Part shown: one piece after another, positions 29,553 through 38,701 of the stretch
Numbering within the stretch: the first letter of the stretch is position 1
Layout of the letters: each line of letters opens with the position of its first letter
Source of the DNA: CALZKI01 sp045124055
GTDB taxonomy: Bacteria; Bacillota; Clostridia; Lachnospirales; Lachnospiraceae
DNA length: 64,000 bases
Reading direction: 5' to 3'
Assembly: GCA_045124055.1 (NCBI GenBank)
Contig: JBGVKZ010000011.1
Coordinates: 1 to 64,000 of the forward strand
Notes under the pieces: model-generated
Seen by the model: only the letters and a program-made list of their open reading frames with translations
Databases searched by the model: none
Told to the model about the DNA's origin: nothing
Program-made: the position numbers and the translations under genes

Positions 29553-30737
29553 ATGCAAAAGCTGATTGAAATATTAAACGAGACCTTTTCCGATGAATTG
29601 CATCAAGTGATTTTAAGTAATTCTAAGGATAAGGAAAAAATAGTAAAAGTAAAAATTCGTCCAGTTTTGTTAAAGGACAAGCTCTATTTTCAGGAGACAG
29701 CCTATATTGGAACAAAAGTATTCCATGAAAACTATGAAAAGGGCGAGATAATAGAACGAGTTGCAAAATATTTGCAAGAGACTTTTAAACAAGGAGAAAT
29801 AGAGACTTTAAATTTTAAGGCAATTATTCTTGTAAGTAAAAAAGGAAAGATTACTGTCAAAAAACAAATGTTAAAAAAAGAGAGTATGGAAAATGCTAAA
29901 GAGACAAGCCTTTCTCATAATCGAAAAAAACAATATTTGTTAGATGTGAATAAAACGATTGATTTTTTGGTGGACTTAGGCGTACAAAATAAAGATGGTA
30001 ATATCAATAAATCCAAATATGACAAATTTAAACAGATTAATCGGTATTTGGAATTTGTCAGAGATGTTTTACCCTATTTGGATAAGGAAAAGCAAATCCG
30101 AATCATTGATTTTGGTTGTGGAAAGTCCTATTTGACTTTTGCTTTGTACTACTATCTTCATGAGATGCTAGGGTATAATCTTTCAGTTGTTGGGCTAGAC
30201 TTAAAGGAAGATGTCATCGCTCACTGTAATGCATTAAGTCAAAAATATGGCTACAAAGATTTGCGATTTATTCGTGGAGATATTGCCACCTATGAAGATA
30301 CTAAAGACGTTGATATGGTAGTATCTTTGCACGCTTGTGATACGGCCACAGATTATGCCCTGCAAAAGGCAATTAGCTGGAATGCAAAGGTTATTTTTGC
30401 CGTACCTTGTTGCCAACACGAAGTTAACCGACAACTGCAGTCTAATTTACTGGAACCAGCCTTAAAATATGGTGTGATAAAAGAACGAATTGCCGCTCTT
30501 TTGACAGATGCCATTCGTGCCAATTTGTTAGAAGAAGTAGGCTACGATACGGCAATACTGGAATTTATCGATATGGAACATACCCCAAAGAATCTTCTGA
30601 TTCGTGCTGTGAAAAAAGCGAAGATGAAAAAAATCGATGAAAACAAAAAACTTTACGAAATGACGTCACAGTTACATATCAATACTACCTTGCAAAAACA
30701 ATTAGCAAATGGAGAAAATGATGAAAAAAAGGAATGA
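29553..30737 (+). CDS. SAM-dependent methyltransferase
   Basis: 394-residue protein with an N-terminal ~150-residue alpha/beta domain and a class I methyltransferase domain from about residue 165. The SAM motif is IIDFGCGKSYLTFALYYYL, with VVGLDLKEDVI as motif II and DMVVSLHACDTATDYAL as the later motif. The last segment (AVPCCQHEVN) contains a Cys pair. This combination is typical of the Methyltransf_32 group of proteins, some of which act on RNA; the substrate is not known. ATG 29553 follows GAAGGAAAG. Its 3' end overlaps the next gene. Confidence 0.82.
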   Translation: MQKLIEILNETFSDELHQVILSNSKDKEKIVKVKIRPVLLKDKLYFQETAYIGTKVFHENYEKGEIIERVAKYLQETFKQGEIETLNFKAIILVSKKGKITVKKQMLKKESMENAKETSLSHNRKKQYLLDVNKTIDFLVDLGVQNKDGNINKSKYDKFKQINRYLEFVRDVLPYLDKEKQIRIIDFGCGKSYLTFALYYYLHEMLGYNLSVVGLDLKEDVIAHCNALSQKYGYKDLRFIRGDIATYEDTKDVDMVVSLHACDTATDYALQKAISWNAKVIFAVPCCQHEVNRQLQSNLLEPALKYGVIKERIAALLTDAIRANLLEEVGYDTAILEFIDMEHTPKNLLIRAVKKAKMKKIDENKKLYEMTSQLHINTTLQKQLANGENDEKKE

Positions 30738-31914
30738 ATTAACAAAAGATAATTATCTGATGATAGGTGTCCTATTTTTAAATGCGATTTATGGAGTTTT
30801 ATTAACCTATTTGCATTATAATCAGACATTTTTTGTGGAAGGTGCTCCTTTTGAAGCGGATTTATCTTTTCATATAAGAATGGCGGTGGAGGATAACTGG
30901 TTTTATAGTTTCACAGCGTTTATATATGTATTTTTATATAAACTGCCCTTTGGCAATATGTTAATAGCTTTATTTTTAGCTGTGTGTCATTTGGGAACAA
31001 TATATGGAACTTACTTGCTTTTAAAAGAAATATGGAAGCATTACGGTTTGCAGCTTAAAAATGGAATGACCTACCTTTTGGCAACAGGGCTGAATCTGGT
31101 TATGGCATTTTATGTAAAAGCAGTGAATTACAGGCATTACATTGGCTATCAAAATGCGACAGTGTGGCATAATTCTACTTACATTTGTATGAAATTTGCT
31201 TCAGTATTTGTTTTATGGTATGTTTTAAAACTGATGAATAGTTATAAAGAAAAACTCACTGTGAAACAGTGGATAACCTTTTCTTTATTACTTGTACTAT
31301 CTACCGGCGTAAAGCCAAGTTTTTTACTGGTATTTGCTCCGGTTATGGCTCTGATGTTACTGGCGGATTTATTTCAAAAAGTAAAATTTTCTAAAATTTT
31401 TGCTTTCGGAATGACAGTAGTACCGTCATTAGCGATTGTATTGTGGCAAAATTTAGTACTTTTTGGAGAAGATACGGGAAATGGATTTATTATAAAACCA
31501 TTCTATACCTTGGCTCAAAGAAGCGATAATCCGAAGGTCGCCCTATTATTTTCTGTATTGTTTCCAGCGATTGTGGGCATTTTCCATATAAAAGATGTGT
31601 GGAAGGATAAGGTCTATCTGGGAAGTTTGATGATTTGGGCGGTAGGATTTTTAGAGGTCTTTTTATTTGTAGAATCCGGAAACCGAAGCAAAGACGCGAA
31701 CTTTATGTGGGGATATTCCATTTCGCTATTTGTACTGTTTGTAATATCGTTAGTACGACTTGTAAGAGATTTTAAGAATAAAAATTTTTTAAGTAAATTT
31801 AAGAGTTTACGATATGCTTATTTGGGTGTGGCAACGGCGTGTTTTGTCTACCATATTTTATCAGGTATCTGGTTTTTGGGAATTTTATTGACTGGAGCCA
31901 CATATTTTTCATAG
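30721..31914 (+). CDS. Polytopic membrane protein, GT-C-like
   Basis: About 397 residues with nine to ten transmembrane helices. An extracytoplasmic loop after helix 1 carries acidic residues (GAPFEADLSFHIRMAVED), reminiscent of lipid-linked-sugar GT-C glycosyltransferases, but no family is firmly recognised. It overlaps the methyltransferase gene by 17 bp. Start ATG 30721 is supported by GGAG six bases upstream; 30709 and 30718 are also in frame. Confidence 0.7.
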   Translation: MKKRNELTKDNYLMIGVLFLNAIYGVLLTYLHYNQTFFVEGAPFEADLSFHIRMAVEDNWFYSFTAFIYVFLYKLPFGNMLIALFLAVCHLGTIYGTYLLLKEIWKHYGLQLKNGMTYLLATGLNLVMAFYVKAVNYRHYIGYQNATVWHNSTYICMKFASVFVLWYVLKLMNSYKEKLTVKQWITFSLLLVLSTGVKPSFLLVFAPVMALMLLADLFQKVKFSKIFAFGMTVVPSLAIVLWQNLVLFGEDTGNGFIIKPFYTLAQRSDNPKVALLFSVLFPAIVGIFHIKDVWKDKVYLGSLMIWAVGFLEVFLFVESGNRSKDANFMWGYSISLFVLFVISLVRLVRDFKNKNFLSKFKSLRYAYLGVATACFVYHILSGIWFLGILLTGATYFS

Positions 31915-31938
31915 AAGTCTTAAGAAAGGAGAGTATAT

Positions 31939-34479
31939 ATGAAACTGTCAGTAATTAAAGGTACAGTATTTGGTGTTGTATTTTTTATCGCACTCATTAT
32001 GTTTGGTATCTTAACAAACCGCGGTAATATGGATATGACTGCCAAAATGGAAGAAGCTACATTACCATATGTATATTTAGATGTGGCTGACAGGGAAGTG
32101 AACTGTTTGTATGGATACTGTAATCCGATAGAAACAGCTTATATACAAGATTGCATTACTCCCTTGCCTGAAGATAGAAGTTTGAGCCTTAGCATTGTGG
32201 AAAACGGGGATAAGGTAGAAAATATTGCTTATGAATTAAGAAGTATTGATGGAAATCGTTTGATAGAGAGTAATACGATTGGTGAGTTTGATAGAGAAGA
32301 AAATATTTTAAGTGCCAATATTAAATTTAAAGATTTGTTGGAAACGAATACGGAGTATATGATGGTATTGCTTCTGGATACAGAAGACAGAGATACTTTA
32401 TATTATTATTCTAAAATTATTATTTGTGATAATGCATATATTGGAGAAAGTATTGATTTTGTTATGGATTTCCATAATAAAACCTACGACAAAGAAAAGG
32501 CAACCAGCATTACAAAATATTTGGAATCTTCTTCCAGTGCGGATAACTCCAATTTTTATTCCGTAAATATTCATAGTAGTTTTGAACAGGTTACTTGGGG
32601 AAACCTAGCACCAAAGGAGGAAATGGCTCCAACCATTACTATTTTGGAAATCAATGATGCAATCAGTAGCTATGAACTGAATTATGTAGTTTCCAATACA
32701 GAAGATAACACAGTGAATTATTACCGCGTTACTGAGTATTTCAGAGTACGTCATACGGAATCGAGAATGTATCTTTTAGAATATGAAAGAAATATGGAAA
32801 AAATGTTTGAGCCAACGAAGGATAATTATGATAGTACCAAAATTATTCTGGGAATTGGTGATACCAATATTGATTTATCGGAAAGTGATGATGGCAAAAA
32901 CTTAGCCTTTGTGACGGCAGACCGTTTATTTGCCTTTAATATCACAGATGAAAAGATGTCCTTATTGTTTAGCTTTTACGACCCGCAGAATCTGAATGTG
33001 GCAGAGTTAAATAATGAACATGATATTAAAATATTGAATGTTGATGAAACTGGAAATATTACCTTTATGGTGTATGGATATATGAATCGCGGTATGCACG
33101 AGGGAAATGTGGGTGTAGCCGTGTATACCTATAACAGTTTATCTTCTGTGGTAAGTGAACAGGTATATATTCCTTATGAAAAATCTTACGAGATTTTGAA
33201 ACAGGATATTCAAAAACTATCATACATTAATCGTAATAATAAATTGTATTTGTCTTTGGAAAAAGCCATTTATGAAATCAATATTACGGAAAAAGCCTAT
33301 CAGATATTGGCAACGGAAATGGAAACCGGGGAGTACAAGATTTCTGAAACCGGCAGAATGGTAGTATGGCAGGATTCTTTGGAAAGTGATTATTCTGCAA
33401 GAAAACTTTACCTAATGGATTTAAGTACCGAAGAGGTTATGGAAATTGATGCTGGAGAAGGGGAATATATTAGAGCACTTGGCTTTATTGGAGAAGATTT
33501 GGTATATGGTCTTGCTAATCAAACAGATGTTTTAACTGATGAGAACGATGAAGTTGTATTTCATATGCATTCTATTGTGATACAAAATGAAACAGGATTT
33601 GTGCTAAAACTATATAAACAGGATAATATTTATGTGGTAGATGCCAATATAGAAGAAGATATGATTCATCTAACCAGAGTAGAGAAGGTGACAAATGGAG
33701 AAAATGTAACCTTCAAAAAAACTACTGATGACCAAATTGTCAGTGCTAAAGATGATACCAATGGTGAAAACTATGTGGAAACCGGTTATTCTAATTTGTA
33801 TAAGAATTTCGTACGTATTGTAATAGATGGTAAAATTACTCCGAAAAATGTGCAATATGCAGAGCCGGAACAGGAGTTATATGAGGGTGATAAGAGTCTC
33901 CATATGACGTTTGAAAATAACTATGAAAGATTTTATGTTTATAACGCCAGAGGAATACTGGGTATTTATGATAAAGAGGCAGAAGCTGTCAAATATGCTA
34001 TCGGTTCTAATGCGTGGGTTATAAACGATTATGGTTCATATGTCTGGAGAAAAGAAAGCAGAAGTACCAAAAATCAGATTATGGCAATTACAGCCAGCGA
34101 AAGTACAGAAGAAAAAAATAGTCTGAGTGTGTGTATGGATACGATTTTAGCCTATGAAGGAATTATGAGAAATACGGCATACCTTTTAGAACAGGGAGAG
34201 ACGGTTACACAGATACTAAGTGAAAATCTGGAAAACGTACAAGTGCTGGAATTAACCGGTTGTAGCCTTGATAACGTACTTTACTATGTGAATATGGATA
34301 TTCCGGTTATGGTAAGATTAGGTGCTAGAAAGGCAATATTAGTTACCGGCTTCAACGATTCGGAAGTAGTCATTATGGACCCGGATACAAATTCCTTGTC
34401 TAAAATGAAAAAGAAACAAGCCGAAACGATGTTTGAAGAAGCCGGCAGCCATTATATTACCTATGTTCCAATCAGTTAG
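31939..34479 (+). CDS. Large surface protein with a C-terminal C39-like domain lacking the catalytic His
   Basis: 846-residue protein anchored by one N-terminal helix (about 8-26) and otherwise extracytoplasmic. The middle (about 60-690) is beta-rich and repetitive in character, propeller-like, with many Tyr, Asn and Asp residues. The C-terminal ~140 residues resemble a peptidase C39-like (papain-type) fold: a Cys in LSVCMDTILAYEG, an internal helix, VMVRLGARKAILVTGFND and VIMDPDTNSLSKM. In active members the strand before GYD/GFN begins with His; here it reads KAILVTGFND, so the domain is probably non-catalytic. AGAAAGGAGAG site. Same strand and operon as the preceding membrane protein. Confidence 0.75.
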   Translation: MKLSVIKGTVFGVVFFIALIMFGILTNRGNMDMTAKMEEATLPYVYLDVADREVNCLYGYCNPIETAYIQDCITPLPEDRSLSLSIVENGDKVENIAYELRSIDGNRLIESNTIGEFDREENILSANIKFKDLLETNTEYMMVLLLDTEDRDTLYYYSKIIICDNAYIGESIDFVMDFHNKTYDKEKATSITKYLESSSSADNSNFYSVNIHSSFEQVTWGNLAPKEEMAPTITILEINDAISSYELNYVVSNTEDNTVNYYRVTEYFRVRHTESRMYLLEYERNMEKMFEPTKDNYDSTKIILGIGDTNIDLSESDDGKNLAFVTADRLFAFNITDEKMSLLFSFYDPQNLNVAELNNEHDIKILNVDETGNITFMVYGYMNRGMHEGNVGVAVYTYNSLSSVVSEQVYIPYEKSYEILKQDIQKLSYINRNNKLYLSLEKAIYEINITEKAYQILATEMETGEYKISETGRMVVWQDSLESDYSARKLYLMDLSTEEVMEIDAGEGEYIRALGFIGEDLVYGLANQTDVLTDENDEVVFHMHSIVIQNETGFVLKLYKQDNIYVVDANIEEDMIHLTRVEKVTNGENVTFKKTTDDQIVSAKDDTNGENYVETGYSNLYKNFVRIVIDGKITPKNVQYAEPEQELYEGDKSLHMTFENNYERFYVYNARGILGIYDKEAEAVKYAIGSNAWVINDYGSYVWRKESRSTKNQIMAITASESTEEKNSLSVCMDTILAYEGIMRNTAYLLEQGETVTQILSENLENVQVLELTGCSLDNVLYYVNMDIPVMVRLGARKAILVTGFNDSEVVIMDPDTNSLSKMKKKQAETMFEEAGSHYITYVPIS

Positions 34480-34485
34480 AAAAAG

Positions 34486-34986
34486 CTATTTTTCATAGGG
34501 AGGAAATAATACATTTTTGTATTTCCCAAGGACAGACAACAAAAGGAGTCCTAAAATGCCGCAGGAAATAATTTCACCAATACCAACCGTAATGGCAAAA
34601 TACCATATAGTGCCTTCAAAACGATAGACGAAAGATAGCACCAGTGGAACAATAATTGTATTTGAAAGAATAGGCGGGAGTGGAGCTAAAAATTTCCACT
34701 TCCGCAATTTGTAGGTAAAAATAGCACCAAGCAAAGTGGCGATGCTTCCAAACAGAATATCAAGAGGCACGCAGCCTGTCAGAATATTGCTTAAAATACA
34801 ACCTACAAAAAGACCTGGAATGGCAGCAGGTGTAAAATAGGGCAATATGGTTAGTGCTTCGGAAAAACGAACCTGAATTGCGTAATTGGCAAGACCTAAT
34901 GCGTTGGCAATTAGTGTCAGAACAACATAAAGAGCCGCAATAATAGCAGCGTGGGCAATAAATAATGCCTTAGAATTTTTTTTCAT
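34486..34986 (-). CDS. queT: QueT-family queuosine precursor transporter (ECF S component)
   Basis: 166-residue membrane protein with five to six helices. The sequence ALYVVLTLIANALGLANYAIQVRFSEALTILPYFTPAAIPGLFVGC is highly typical of QueT, the substrate-binding component of an energy-coupling-factor transporter for a queuosine precursor such as preQ1. The energising ATPases are not in this window and are probably shared. The leader holds a probable preQ1 riboswitch, in keeping with this substrate. Six bp separate it from the convergent surface-protein gene. Confidence 0.92.
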   Translation of the reverse strand: MKKNSKALFIAHAAIIAALYVVLTLIANALGLANYAIQVRFSEALTILPYFTPAAIPGLFVGCILSNILTGCVPLDILFGSIATLLGAIFTYKLRKWKFLAPLPPILSNTIIVPLVLSFVYRFEGTIWYFAITVGIGEIISCGILGLLLLSVLGKYKNVLFPPYEK

Positions 34987-34997
34987 ATAATTTTCTC

Positions 34998-35063
34998 TCC
35001 TTAGTTTTGTTTTTTGACCACCGTAGATGTAGTGGTTGGGTCAGGATGGTTACGAACTGACCG
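34998..35063 (-). promoter_or_regulatory. Probable preQ1 riboswitch upstream of queT
   Basis: The minus-strand leader begins with a hairpin GGTCAG/CTGACC (35057-35062 with 35039-35044) with a 12-nt C/A-containing loop, then a second hairpin ACCAC/GTGGT (35032-35036 with 35017-35021), then an A-rich tail AAAAAACAAAACTAAGGAG that reaches the ribosome site. The A-rich AAAAAAC...ACTAAGG tail after a short C-loop hairpin is the hallmark of preQ1 switches; the extra hairpin suggests a class III-like or unusual layout. Class not certain. Confidence 0.6.
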
Positions 35064-35069
35064 AGAGTA

Positions 35070-35098
35070 AGTATAGCCTTAACCATACTGTATGTCAA
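35070..35098 (-). promoter_or_regulatory. Promoter of queT
   Basis: Minus strand perfect TTGACA (35093-35098), 17-nt spacer, TATACT (35070-35075). Confidence 0.85.
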
Positions 35099-35124
35099 GA
35101 GATAATTATATACTAAAAAACATA

Positions 35125-35160
35125 AAAGAAGGATGCCAAAATTTTGGCACCCTTTTTTTA
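35125..35160 (-). terminator. Terminator after prs
   Basis: Stem AAGGGTGCCAAAA/TTTTGGCATCCTT (minus strand, one G-U pair) around 35129-35154 with T-runs on both sides. Confidence 0.8.
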
Positions 35161-35166
35161 TGTTTT

Positions 35167-36354
35167 TTAGATAGTTTCATTATTTTTGTATCTTGTAACA
35201 ACGCTCTGGATTCTTTCTACTGGATTTAACAAGTCACTGATAGAAGAATCATGGTTTAATGTGTCGATAATATAAGCAATATATTTACTCATATCACAGT
35301 TAATGTACCAAGGTTTTTCTAATAATTCTGGTGACTGATAAATAAGGTTTGTAGTAAGAACCTTATCAATTAATCCTTTTTCGTATGCTTCATCGAATTT
35401 TTCAAGTCCGTTTGTGAATAAACCGAAGGTAGAGAATACGAAGATTCTATTGGCTTTTCTTGCCTTTAAGGCAGCAGCTACTTCAAGCATACTTTCACCG
35501 GAAGAAATCATATCGTCAATGATAATCATATCTTTTCCTTCTACACTTGTTCCGAGGAATTCATGAGCTACGATTGGGTTACGACCATTTACAATCTTTG
35601 TATAGTCTCGTCTCTTATAGAACATACCCATATCCAAACCGAGAACGTTGGCAATATAAATAGCTCGTCCCATACCGCCTTCATCAGGGCTGATTACCAT
35701 CATATGATTTGAATCAATATTCAGACCCTTTACTTCTCGTAAAAGACCTTTAATAAACTGGTATGCAGGCTGAATCGTTTCAAAACCATGAAGCGGAATA
35801 GCATTTTGAACACGTGGGTCGTGAGCATCAAAAGTAATAATGTTATCTACACCCATTTTTACCAATTCCTGAAGTGCTAATGCACAGTCCAAAGATTCTC
35901 TGGAAGTTCTCTTATGCTGTCTACTTTCATAAAGGAATGGCATAATAACAGTGATTCTTCTTGCTTTACCACCTACGGCAGCGATAATTCTCTTTAAGTC
36001 TTGATAGTGGTCATCAGGAGACATATGATTTTCATGTCCGCTAAGAGAATAAGTCAGACTATAATTTGCTACGTCTACTAAAAGATAAAGGTCTGTACCA
36101 CGAACAGATTCGTTAATAACACCTTTGGCTTCACCAGAACCAAAACGTGGAACTTTTGCTTCTAAAATGTAAGATGGACGCTGATAACCTGAAAATGCGA
36201 GGCTGTCTTTGTGTTCGCTTTCACGTTCTGTTCTCCATTTTACAAGATAATAATCTACTTTTTCGCCCAGGGAACGACAACCTGCTAAAGGAATCATTCC
36301 TAAAGAGCCAACTGGTATAGTTTCTAAATTACGTTTTTCTTCACGTGTACCCAT
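35167..36354 (-). CDS. prs: Ribose-phosphate pyrophosphokinase
   Basis: 395-residue PRPP synthetase, making PRPP from ribose 5-phosphate and ATP for purine, pyrimidine and NAD synthesis. The PRPP loop DMIIIDDMISSGESM (about 308-322), the Pribosyltran_N region with RRITVIMPFLYESRQHKR and ITFDAHDPR match the family. It has an N-terminal extension of about 70 residues beyond the 315-residue classical form, as in a group of clostridial enzymes. ATG 36354 with GAGG upstream; a longer in-frame start at 36426 would overlap the preceding gene and is rejected. Third gene of dnaD-dnaI-like-prs operon. Confidence 0.92.
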   Translation of the reverse strand: MGTREEKRNLETIPVGSLGMIPLAGCRSLGEKVDYYLVKWRTERESEHKDSLAFSGYQRPSYILEAKVPRFGSGEAKGVINESVRGTDLYLLVDVANYSLTYSLSGHENHMSPDDHYQDLKRIIAAVGGKARRITVIMPFLYESRQHKRTSRESLDCALALQELVKMGVDNIITFDAHDPRVQNAIPLHGFETIQPAYQFIKGLLREVKGLNIDSNHMMVISPDEGGMGRAIYIANVLGLDMGMFYKRRDYTKIVNGRNPIVAHEFLGTSVEGKDMIIIDDMISSGESMLEVAAALKARKANRIFVFSTFGLFTNGLEKFDEAYEKGLIDKVLTTNLIYQSPELLEKPWYINCDMSKYIAYIIDTLNHDSSISDLLNPVERIQSVVTRYKNNETI

Positions 36355-36374
36355 GAAAAAATCCTCACTTTCTT

Positions 36375-37337
36375 TTATGGAAGCTGTTTTTTGTATATAC
36401 GAATGTCCGGACCGGACAATTTGCACAATTTATATTTTGTCGAAATTCTGGAAAAAATTCTGTCGGAGTATAATTCACGCAAATCCTTTAAAGAAAGATT
36501 GGTAGAAATAATCGTGGATTTATTCCGTAAAATTCTTTCGTTAATCAATGAAAAAAGTCTGGTAGAAATGTAACTATTGGTTAATTCTGTACCAAGGTCG
36601 TCAATTACCACCAAGTCACAATTATATATATCTTCTTTGCTGGTGTAAAGGTTTTCTTTGGATTCTTTAGAAAAATCGTTTTCCTTAAGCACCTCAAATA
36701 GATGAGAAGAACTAAAATAAAGCACCGAATAGCCTTTATCTAAAAGCTCCTTTGCCACACAACAGGAAAGGAAAGACTTTCCAACCCCTACATTTCCGTA
36801 AAGGAAAAGATTGTCTTTTGTATGCTTAAAATCATTTACAAAGCGATGGCATAAAGCCACGGCCTCGCGAAAACGCTGCAAGTCTTCTCCTTGATAATAT
36901 TCTTCGGATAAAGCATCAAAATTATCCGTTTTTAGTAAAGAAGCAATGTTGGATTGCTCGTACAAAAGCGAAAGTATCTGGTTTTTTAGGCATATACATT
37001 TTTCGCCGCCTATATAACCGGTATCTTTGCACATAGGACAAGTATATTGCATTTGTAAATAATCTTTTGGAAAACCATTACTTACTAATAATTGTTCTTT
37101 CTGCTTTGATAAATCCAAAAGGCACGCTTTTAGGTCGCAAAGTGCAGAGTTATTGCCTTCAATTAATTGCTTTCCATAGGATAAAGATACAGTAGAAACT
37201 GCTTCATCTAAGGATTTATATTCAGGAATTTTGGCGTAAACTTCTTCAAAACGCTTATTTAATTCGTGTTTATGCTGTAATTGTGTTCTGTCATATTTAC
37301 GCATAATGGCATCAAACTGCGTATTGTCTATGGCCAT
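36375..37337 (-). CDS. DnaC/DnaI-like replicative helicase loader
   Basis: 320-residue AAA+ ATPase. N-terminal region with a zinc-type motif (CPMCKDTGYIGGEKCIC, about 97-113), Walker A YGNVGVGKSFL near residue 174, Walker B DLVVIDDLGTELTN, and sensor segment STNLSLKDL. This is the DnaI/DnaC group that loads replicative helicase at the origin. It overlaps neither neighbour but sits 12 bp after the DnaD gene and 20 bp before prs, so all three are likely one transcript. Confidence 0.9.
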   Translation of the reverse strand: MAIDNTQFDAIMRKYDRTQLQHKHELNKRFEEVYAKIPEYKSLDEAVSTVSLSYGKQLIEGNNSALCDLKACLLDLSKQKEQLLVSNGFPKDYLQMQYTCPMCKDTGYIGGEKCICLKNQILSLLYEQSNIASLLKTDNFDALSEEYYQGEDLQRFREAVALCHRFVNDFKHTKDNLFLYGNVGVGKSFLSCCVAKELLDKGYSVLYFSSSHLFEVLKENDFSKESKENLYTSKEDIYNCDLVVIDDLGTELTNSYISTRLFSLINERILRNKSTIISTNLSLKDLRELYSDRIFSRISTKYKLCKLSGPDIRIYKKQLP

Positions 37338-37349
37338 AATGGTTCCTCC

Positions 37350-38417
37350 TTAATTGCTGAGTAGTTGCTTTTCTAATGCATCAAAATCGTAGTCACGTTG
37401 CTCAAACTGATAAAAACTGCCTTTTTTGTAGGTTGGCTTTTGCGTGGTAGAAGGGGCTTTTCGCTTTTTAAAATCCTCATCAAGTTTTTCCACATCTTTC
37501 ATAGTAATAACCTGGCTGTTCTTCCAGCTTTTCAAAATTGTGTCTGCATATTGTAAACGGTTTTTATCCGTTCCTGTTACCGAACGCTTGCAAGCTTCTA
37601 AAATAATATCATCTGTAAAACCTAAATCCTTTGACCAGGTATGAACATAGGAAGCTTCTTCTTCGGTTGGTATGGTAGCTTTTCCTAATGCCTTCATAAC
37701 GGTATACACAATTTTCGCATATTTATAGGAGAATTCTTTTGCCTGAGCAGGAGTCTTAATACCGTTTTCTACCCAGTTAATAGCCACTTTTTCTATGTAA
37801 TGAAAATCCGATTTGCCGCGTTCGATGCAATACTGAAATAAATAATCAATTAAATCATCTGACATTTTTAATGTTTCAGAGAAGAAATAAATCGTCTGTA
37901 AATCAGTGGCAGACAGCGGTTTTTTTAAATAAGTTTCTACAATAAATAATAGTTCGCTGGCAGTCTCTTTTTCCTTAAACTGTTTTAAGTCATCAAGGGA
38001 ATACACTGGCTTTTCATAAGAGTTAGTGGAAGGTGTATTAGGTGCAGAAGAAGGAATTTTTGTCTCCTTTCCCTTACTAACTTCCGGTTTTTTAATAGAT
38101 ATAGCTGCTTCCCCATTTTTTTTAGGAAAAGGAAGAAGTTGAATACCACATAACTGATTTTGCTCATTCGTATTCAGTGACAATATGCCCTGCTTTTCCC
38201 AATATTTTAACGCACGTATAATGTCTTTTTCAGGATAATTCAAAAAGTCTGCCATTTCGCACACACTGGTAGACAGACCTTCTCCCATAGTACGAAGAAG
38301 ATATAAATAAATCTTAATCTGAGCAGCGTTCGCATCAGTCATATATTCATCTATAAAATAGTTGGATACGACAGTGGTTTTGTAACTGCTATCCTGATAA
38401 ATAGTTAATGGGGTCAT
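37350..38417 (-). CDS. DnaD/DnaB-domain primosome protein
   Basis: 355-residue protein with a winged-helix N-terminal domain (about 20-105, LSTSVCEMADFLNYPEKDIIRALKYWEKQGIL) and DnaD/PhP-type C-terminal domains (about 170-330), including the conserved YxxIxxxW-type ILKSWKNSQVIT segment. It acts with the helicase loader in primosome assembly. AGGTGA precedes ATG 38417; an upstream in-frame start at 38453 is rejected. First gene of the replication operon; its upstream region carries DnaA-box-like repeats. Confidence 0.88.
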   Translation of the reverse strand: MTPLTIYQDSSYKTTVVSNYFIDEYMTDANAAQIKIYLYLLRTMGEGLSTSVCEMADFLNYPEKDIIRALKYWEKQGILSLNTNEQNQLCGIQLLPFPKKNGEAAISIKKPEVSKGKETKIPSSAPNTPSTNSYEKPVYSLDDLKQFKEKETASELLFIVETYLKKPLSATDLQTIYFFSETLKMSDDLIDYLFQYCIERGKSDFHYIEKVAINWVENGIKTPAQAKEFSYKYAKIVYTVMKALGKATIPTEEEASYVHTWSKDLGFTDDIILEACKRSVTGTDKNRLQYADTILKSWKNSQVITMKDVEKLDEDFKKRKAPSTTQKPTYKKGSFYQFEQRDYDFDALEKQLLSN

Positions 38418-38529
38418 ATTTTCACCTGTTTTCTTATTTTTAAAGCAAAGCAAATTATAGCACAGGAATTAAAAAAAGAAAATAGTCAAAACGTCGCAAA
38501 CCCTTGTAAATACTGGGGTTTCAGGCTGA

Positions 38530-38556
38530 TGTGGATAATGTGGATAATGTGGAAAG
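38530..38556 (+). repeat. Tandem DnaA-box-like 9-mers (cluster 1)
   Basis: Two perfect, directly abutting TGTGGATAA units (38530-38538 and 38539-38547), complement of the DnaA box TTATCCACA, then a diverged third unit TGTGGAAAG (38548-38556). Near-matches on the other strand lie at 38625-38635 (TTTCCACATTAT) and 38645-38653 (ATATCCACA). Confidence 0.75.
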
Positions 38557-38683
38557 CCAGATGAAAAACTTGTGAAAATTCTGCAAAATAACGTAAAAAG
38601 TGCTGTTTTCAAAATACGTCTTTTTTCCACATTATGAGATAAAAATATCCACAAAATCTTTGCGAAGTTATACGCAAAAAAGT

Positions 38684-38701
38684 TGTGGATAATGTGGAAA
38701 A
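38684..38701 (+). repeat. DnaA-box-like 9-mers (cluster 2)
   Basis: A perfect TGTGGATAA (38684-38692) is followed without gap by TGTGGAAAA (38693-38701), the same tandem arrangement as cluster 1, next to the murC stop. Confidence 0.7.
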
